In this document: positions 39,375-43,825 of the stretch, in pieces
Position numbering within the stretch: the first letter of the stretch is position 1
How the letters are laid out: each line of letters opens with the position of its first letter
Source of the DNA: a bacterium
Lineage (GTDB): Bacteria > Actinomycetota > Acidimicrobiia > Spongiisociales > JAENVV01
Length of the DNA: 43,825 bases
Direction of reading: 5' to 3'
Assembly: GCA_024641305.1 (NCBI GenBank)
Contig: JAHEDI010000028.1
Span: 1-43,825, forward strand
Made by a program: the position numbers and the translations under genes
The notes under the pieces: generated by a model
Told to the model about the DNA's origin: nothing
What the model saw: the letters and a program-made list of their open reading frames with translations, nothing else
Databases searched by the model: none

Positions 39375-40759
39375 CAGATAAGCCTGGTTCCATCATCGGT
39401 CTCGGGCACCGGGAGTTCGGGCATGGCAGTGGGGCTGGCTGACCAGACCAACGGGGTACCCGGTGGCATTTCCAGCGAGATGTTTGCACCGCCGGTCCAG
39501 TTGCCGTTGCGCAGTAGCCAGGTGGTCCCATTCCGGATGACCCCGGGGGTGTCTGAGCCGTTGCCATCCCAGTCGCCGACAATCGGGGTGTCCGTGGGCA
39601 GGCCGTAGTTGAAGACGATGTCGGGCTGGCCGGCGGAGTTGGAGTTGCGCAGGTACCAGGTTCCGTTGCGGACATAACCCGGCGTCGCAACACCGTCTCC
39701 GTCCCAATCCCCAACGATGAACTGGTCGCCTACCTGGCCAAACGTGAAGACATTGTCGGGCTCGCCCGTGCCGTTGGCGTTGCGAAGCCTGAACTCGTTC
39801 CCGCGAATGACACCGACGGTTTCGACGCCGCTTCCATTCCAATCGCCCACAATCGGGATGTCCCCTGGCCTTCCGTAGGAGAAGATCAGGTCGGGCTGGC
39901 CACCACCGACCGAATTCTTGAGACGCCACCAGAGCACTTCGTCTCCCAGGCGTCCGAACCGGCTGTTCCTGACCACTCCGGGAGTTCGGGTGCCGTCCCC
40001 GTTCCAGTCGCCCACGACGGGTATCTCGTTGGATAGGCCGTAGGAGAAGTTGGTGTTTGGGGAGGCGGTCGAGTTGCCATTCTTAAGTGTCCAGTCGCCT
40101 GCGGTGTACACGCCGGGGAGTGCCGGATAATTGATTGATCGGTGCAGGCAGGGGGCATCGTGGAACCGGGTGTTGTTGTCGGTGGCGCTGGTGGTCGAGC
40201 AACTCGAGTCCCACACCCAGGGCGGAGTGCAGGTGATGACCCGGCAGATGATCGGGCCAAGACAGGTGACATCGTTACCGCACTGGCCGTACCGGAAGGA
40301 CGTGCAGCAGGCTTTGCGGTTCTTGCAGCTCTTGTTTCCGCACTCACAATTACAGCTCGCACACGACCGGGAACAAAGTCCGGAGCCGCCGCAGGTGCAG
40401 CCGTTGCACGATGCATTGCAGTCGATGTAGTAGCGCGGTTGGCCGACCCCGTCGACAGTGCAGAATCCCGAACCGTCGGCTTTCCACCATCCCGCCGCCG
40501 TCGAACCAGGCGGGCAGCCGTTCTCGCCGGTCAGTGTGCAACAGAACTCGGTGTAACCGTCACAACACAGATCTGAGCAGTTGCAGGAAGACCCGGAGCA
40601 TGAACAGATGGCTGCATAGGCGCTCACCGGCTGCATCGTGAACTTGAGAGGTGACACCACCAATGCCGTTCCCACCATGGCGGCCCGGCGCAAGAATCCC
40701 CGGCGATCAACTTTGCGATCCAGCAATACGCTGGTTTTGTTAACGAGCCAGGTACTCAT
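39374..40759 (-). CDS. Tat-exported MauA-like protein fused to GDWNGDG repeats
   Basis: 461 residues. DRRGFLRRAAMVG (18-30) is a twin-arginine signal. Residues about 51-205 have 28 cysteines and resemble the methylamine dehydrogenase light chain: GCPPGSTAAGWWKADGSGFC (81-100) matches the region around the quinone-bearing Trp of MauA. Residues 215-440 carry four clear repeats with GDW[ND]G at 250, 305, 350 and 395, spaced 55, 45 and 45, each with a TPGVxR strand and LRNxNxxGxPDxxFxYG, like FG-GAP/VCBS-type blades. Neighbouring MauE and MauD-like genes support a disulfide-matured periplasmic protein. The second cofactor Trp seems replaced (see findings), so TTQ formation is uncertain. Confidence 0.75.
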   Translation of the reverse strand: MSTWLVNKTSVLLDRKVDRRGFLRRAAMVGTALVVSPLKFTMQPVSAYAAICSCSGSSCNCSDLCCDGYTEFCCTLTGENGCPPGSTAAGWWKADGSGFCTVDGVGQPRYYIDCNASCNGCTCGGSGLCSRSCASCNCECGNKSCKNRKACCTSFRYGQCGNDVTCLGPIICRVITCTPPWVWDSSCSTTSATDNNTRFHDAPCLHRSINYPALPGVYTAGDWTLKNGNSTASPNTNFSYGLSNEIPVVGDWNGDGTRTPGVVRNSRFGRLGDEVLWWRLKNSVGGGQPDLIFSYGRPGDIPIVGDWNGSGVETVGVIRGNEFRLRNANGTGEPDNVFTFGQVGDQFIVGDWDGDGVATPGYVRNGTWYLRNSNSAGQPDIVFNYGLPTDTPIVGDWDGNGSDTPGVIRNGTTWLLRNGNWTGGANISLEMPPGTPLVWSASPTAMPELPVPETDDGTRLI

Positions 40760-41277
40760 GAAGGCCGCATCGCGGTGAGGGTTTGGGGAAGGGCCGTCAA
40801 CGTCAGGTAGAGCAGATAGACAGTAAGGGCCGTCACCATGACGAGCGGCACTCCTGCGCCCGGTTGGTTGGCGAGCAACCGATCGAGCGACGGGATCGGT
40901 GACCGGGCGACGAGGGCCGAGATCAGGGCGGCGCTCAGGTTGACGATCACGTGGATGAGAGATGGTGGTGTTTCGGTCTTTCCGAAACACCCGCAAGATT
41001 GAACCGGCGTGTCGGAATGGCGAGCCAGCAGCACGAACCCGGCAAAGCCGAGATACGCCAATCCGGTGAGACCGGCGGCCAGACGACTGGCCGTCGCCAG
41101 GGCTGCCAAGCCGATCGCCAATTCGGTAATTCCCAAGGTCCGGACGAAGGCGGGATGGGAAGGTAACCGGAGTGCGGCGAGTGCATTGCCGGTTTCGGCG
41201 GGTCGAGCCACTTTGAGAAGACCACCGAGCGCGAGCAAGGCGGTCACGGCAAGGTAGGGTCCAGCGAGACTCAGCAT
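40756..41277 (-). CDS. MauE/DoxX-like membrane protein
   Basis: 173 residues with five hydrophobic helices. LALGGLLKVARPAETGNALAAL and the tight QSCGCFGKTE motif are MauE hallmarks; MauE is thought to pass electrons to or oxidise MauD/MauA cysteines at the membrane. ATG 41277 follows a possible leaderless -10 (TATCCT, 41291-41286). Its stop overlaps the MauA-like start as ATGA. Confidence 0.82.
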   Translation of the reverse strand: MLSLAGPYLAVTALLALGGLLKVARPAETGNALAALRLPSHPAFVRTLGITELAIGLAALATASRLAAGLTGLAYLGFAGFVLLARHSDTPVQSCGCFGKTETPPSLIHVIVNLSAALISALVARSPIPSLDRLLANQPGAGVPLVMVTALTVYLLYLTLTALPQTLTAMRPS

Positions 41278-41328
41278 CCGAAAAGAGGATAGCCCCACCC
41301 GGTGAGCAGCCGACCAGTCCGACCGGGG

Positions 41329-42012
41329 TCATTCCCGGCGGCCCGAGATCCTTTCAAGGATTGGGGCGTCTTGCACCCTGATGAGACGACACCTGGTATT
41401 GATTGCCCCGGAGCTGCAGAGTTCCCCAAGCGCTTCGTTGACGGTCTGGCGACTTGCTCCGAGCAGGTCGGCGATCGAAACTTGAGAGTGGTGAACCTCT
41501 CCCCGCTGGTCGGCCTCATCCAGCATCAATTCGGACACTTGATCGAGGACCGTCCGGTGCATCAGTCCGAGAACCCGGCGTTGGTTGATTCGAGTTGGGT
41601 GAGCCCGGAAACGAGCCATCGAAAACTCAGGACGGGCCGTTGGATGAGGACCGGCATGAGCTTATCCCGGTCGAACCCGAAGGTGGTAACGGCGTTTACT
41701 GCCCGCACCGATGACTTGTATGGCTCGTCTCTGTACGTGGCGATATCGCCAAGTACCGAACCTGGATGGGCCCGGCCGATCACCCGTCGCTTCGCACTAA
41801 CCCCGCGGGTACAACTCAACCTGCCCGCTTTCGATGACGTATGCCGATAGTGCCTCTTGGCCGGCCCGGAACAGATGGGTGCCGGGATACTTGTCGATGA
41901 CTTCGCCGGTCCCGGCCAGTGCTCTCAGGTCGCTGGGACGCAGGGGGAGATACTCGGTTCGGCCGAATGTGCTGGCAAGCCAGGCAAAGTGTTGTGCGTT
42001 CTTGTTGTCCAT
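41329..42012 (-). pseudogene. Crp/Fnr-type regulator split by two frameshifts
   Basis: Three pieces in different frames read as one Crp/Fnr protein of about 227 residues. First, LFRAGQEALSAYVIESGQVELYPRG (cyclic-nucleotide-binding start) ends at 41797. Next, AHPGSVLGDIA and VTTFGFDRDKLM in a second frame from about 41815 to 41600. Last, SIADLLGASRQTVNEAL (HTH) in the first frame again. The breaks fall at the C run 41801-41804 and near 41600. Sequencing error and true decay are both possible. It is the nearest candidate regulator of the Mau-like operon, 51 bp upstream. Confidence 0.75.
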
Positions 42013-42040
42013 GCGGCTCGACACTGACCACCGGCCGACG

Positions 42041-42371
42041 TCACTTCTGTTCCCGCCAGAAGGGAGAGATCGCCAAACCGAGCAGGCCGCCCAGCGACGC
42101 GAATACGTATGCCTCGCGGGCGGCCCCGCCGGCCGGTAGACGGGAAGGACCCCGAGCCCACCGGTCAGCGGGGCCCGAGGCCGACACCTATCCCGGCCAG
42201 GGCGATTCGATGGCTCATGGGCAGGGATGGATTCTCGAAGGTCGATCCGAATAATGGCCAGGCGCCGAGAATGACCGGTGCGAGATGCAGGGTGCGGGTG
42301 GGGGAGATACTGGCAAGGGCTATCCATATGACTACAAACATTGCAACGATTGGCCAGGGTTGTCGTCTCAT
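42041..42371 (-). pseudogene. Small membrane protein split by two frameshifts
   Basis: RRQPWPIVAMFVVIWIALA opens a frame that ends early at 42165. Adding one G near 42174-42176 continues as PLTGGLGVLPVYRPAG, and one more G in the run 42124-42127 gives AAREAYVFASLGGLLGLAI then SPFWREQK and a stop. The repaired protein has 110 residues and about four helices. Family unknown. Confidence 0.55.
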
Positions 42372-42453
42372 GAACCCCTCAACCGGTTGCCTCCGAATAA
42401 CGGTGCAGATTTGTCGCTCATCCGACACTTGGCCAGCGCCGGTCTCGACCGGT

Positions 42454-43119
42454 TCAGCCCGCCAGGAGGGCTGCGACGATCGGGGCGTACATGACCTTTT
42501 TGATCTCCCCCAGAGTTACCGGGTCTTTGCCGGCGAGAACCTGTGCCCTGGCGATGGATTGGGAGACAACGTCGCCTTCGGCTGCCGTAGCATCGACGAT
42601 ACCGGTCAGGAATGCCTCTTCACCACCAAAGCGGTACGCGGTGGTCATGGCCCGGTGGGCGGCCTGTTTGCTGAGGCGGCTTTGGATGAGGGCGGCCATT
42701 CCGGGCGTAAATGGAATGCGGATGTCGACTTCGGGTAGACCCCAGAACCCCCGGTCGGCGCGCATGATGCGGAAATCATGGGCCAGCGACCACATGGCTC
42801 CGGCGGCCATGCAGTGCCCGTTGATGGCCGCGACGATCGGACGGGGGAATGCGAGGGTCCTGGCCAACAGTTGCTGGGTTGCCCTGGCGATTTCGGCTAT
42901 GCCCCAGTCGTAGTCGACGCTCATGGCTTTCTCAAGGTCGAGACCGTTGGAGTAATACTTGCCCGTGCCGGTGGTGACCAGTGCCGCCGGACCCTGGTGG
43001 CGCTCGACGGTGTCGAGGGCGTCGTTGATGAGGGCCAGTGAGTCGGGGTTAAATCGGTTGTCGTCGATGTCCATCGTAAGCAGGAAGACAGCGTCATGCT
43101 GGGTGAGCTCAAACGTCAT
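42454..43119 (-). CDS. Enoyl-CoA hydratase/isomerase family protein
   Basis: 221 residues, shorter than typical 260-residue crotonases. NRFNPDSLALINDAL, TGTGKYYSNGLDLEK and AINGHCMAAGAMWSLAHDFRIM give the two oxyanion-hole segments; PEVDIRIPFTP follows. YYSNGLDL resembles delta3,delta2-enoyl-CoA isomerases of the ECI group more than hydratases, and the hydratase Glu at GHCMAAGA is absent. Likely beta-oxidation of unsaturated acyl-CoAs. Divergent from the SDR gene. Confidence 0.85.
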   Translation of the reverse strand: MTFELTQHDAVFLLTMDIDDNRFNPDSLALINDALDTVERHQGPAALVTTGTGKYYSNGLDLEKAMSVDYDWGIAEIARATQQLLARTLAFPRPIVAAINGHCMAAGAMWSLAHDFRIMRADRGFWGLPEVDIRIPFTPGMAALIQSRLSKQAAHRAMTTAYRFGGEEAFLTGIVDATAAEGDVVSQSIARAQVLAGKDPVTLGEIKKVMYAPIVAALLAG

Positions 43120-43125
43120 CAGGTC

Positions 43126-43131
43126 ACCCTA
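43126..43131 (-). promoter_or_regulatory. -10 box (TAGGGT) of the enoyl-CoA hydratase gene, leaderless
   Basis: TAGGGT on the minus strand lies 6 nt before the ATG at 43119. Confidence 0.55.
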
Positions 43132-43169
43132 CTATGGGCGTGAACGAGCGTTAACAAGGGAGTAAACGC

Positions 43170-43825
43170 ATGGCGGGTCTGGCAGGAAAGACGATCTTCA
43201 TGTCCGGGGGAAGCCGCGGGATCGGCCTGGCCATTGCCCTGCGAGCGGCTGTCGACGGGGCCAACGTGGCCATGATCGCCAAGACGGCCGAGCCGCATCC
43301 ACAACTGCCGGGTACGGTCTATGCAGCCGGCGAGGAGATCGTGCGTGCCGGCGGGCATGCCTTGCCGATCGTTGGTGACATACGTTACGAAGAGTCGGTC
43401 AACTCGGCTGTCGAAGCGACAGTTGAGCGGTTTGGTGGCATCGATATCGTCGTCAACAACGCCTCAGCGATCAATCTCAGCGGGACTGAGTCTCTGTCGA
43501 TGAAGGCCTATGACCTCATGCAGAACATCAACACCCGGGGCACGTTTCTCGTTTCAAAAGCGTGCATTCCCTATCTCAAAGAAGCTTCGAATCCGCACAT
43601 TCTTACCCTGTCGCCGCCGCTGAATATGGCCCAGCACTGGTTCCAGAACCACGCCGCCTACACCATCGCCAAGTACGGGATGAGCATGTGCACCCTTGGT
43701 ATGTCAGCCGAGTTTGCTGGTGACGGCATCGGGGTGAACTCGCTGTGGCCTCGTACATTGATAGCCACCGCGGCGGTTCAGAACCTGCTCGGAGGCGACG
43801 CTGCCATGTCACGTTCGCGGCGGCC
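43170..43825 (+). CDS. Short-chain dehydrogenase, HSDL2-like (3' end missing)
   Basis: 218 residues to the window edge. MAGLAGKTIFMSGGSRGIGLA is the cofactor motif, VVNNASAINL the NNA motif, and LSPPLN with AYTIAKYGMSM supplies Ser and YxxxK. The YTIAKYGMS and SLWPRT segments resemble the HSDL2-type peroxisomal SDR group acting near fatty-acid metabolism, which fits the enoyl-CoA neighbour. AAGGGAG lies 7 nt before the ATG. Confidence 0.85.
   Translation, partial: MAGLAGKTIFMSGGSRGIGLAIALRAAVDGANVAMIAKTAEPHPQLPGTVYAAGEEIVRAGGHALPIVGDIRYEESVNSAVEATVERFGGIDIVVNNASAINLSGTESLSMKAYDLMQNINTRGTFLVSKACIPYLKEASNPHILTLSPPLNMAQHWFQNHAAYTIAKYGMSMCTLGMSAEFAGDGIGVNSLWPRTLIATAAVQNLLGGDAAMSRSRR

Noticed and set aside
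40760-41332. N-terminal extension of the MauA-like protein
   Set aside because: It lies antisense in frame over the MauE-like gene; the Tat signal begins at the start at 40759.

Overview
The window is a GC-rich (about 60%) chromosomal segment that looks actinobacterial, most plausibly from an uncultured Acidimicrobiia-like lineage. Signs are a DUF3039 gene, a DUF222/HNH endonuclease, an F420/PPOX-type flavoprotein, SLH-repeat secreted proteins, many lipoproteins with Thr/Ser/Pro-rich linkers, and many genes with a TANNNT -10 box about 6 nt before the start codon, as expected for leaderless mRNAs. I saw no tRNA, rRNA, CRISPR array or insertion sequence.

Layout. 1-4.8 kb: end of a homocysteine S-methyltransferase, a CopB-type copper ATPase, exonuclease III, a divergent MerR/thioredoxin-like pair around a classic MerR operator, and an F420-type oxidoreductase carrying a frameshift. 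5-17 kb: an apparent LacI-controlled catabolic locus. It holds a branched-chain-amino-acid-type ABC transporter (binding protein, two permeases, two ATPases) ending in a bicupin, a facing operon of a 3-hydroxyisobutyrate-dehydrogenase-like enzyme plus a second bicupin, an SDR, a RidA-like protein, the LacI regulator and a YtcJ-like amidohydrolase. Matching LacI-type operators sit before both operons. 17-25 kb: a lipoprotein with pentapeptide-like repeats, SRPBCC and SDR genes, a HIRAN protein, a DUF222/HNH nuclease, a siderophore-interacting-protein-like flavoprotein, a DinB-MOSC fusion and an MFS transporter. 25-28.2 kb: an alpha-oxoamine synthase followed by a 10-TM histidine kinase, a pairing that recalls CqsA/CqsS. 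28.3-33.4 kb: pirin, alanine dehydrogenase, a MocR regulator and a class III aminotransferase. The alanine dehydrogenase and aminotransferase promoters share the same paired operator with identical spacing, which indicates transamination to pyruvate with alanine recycling under MocR. 33.5-36.5 kb: small conserved and lipoprotein genes.

36.5-41.3 kb is the most unusual part: a tightly coupled operon of MauE-like membrane protein, Tat-exported MauA-like (methylamine dehydrogenase light chain) protein fused to GDWNGDG repeats, MauD-like thioredoxin, a possible 21-residue membrane peptide, two proteins of unknown function and an SLH-repeat secreted protein. No heavy chain (MauB) or MauG is present in the window. 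Upstream lie a Crp/Fnr-type gene and a small membrane-protein gene, both broken by single-base frameshifts. The window ends with an enoyl-CoA hydratase/isomerase and a truncated SDR.

All functional calls rest on reading motifs by eye and on remembered family features; no database search was run.
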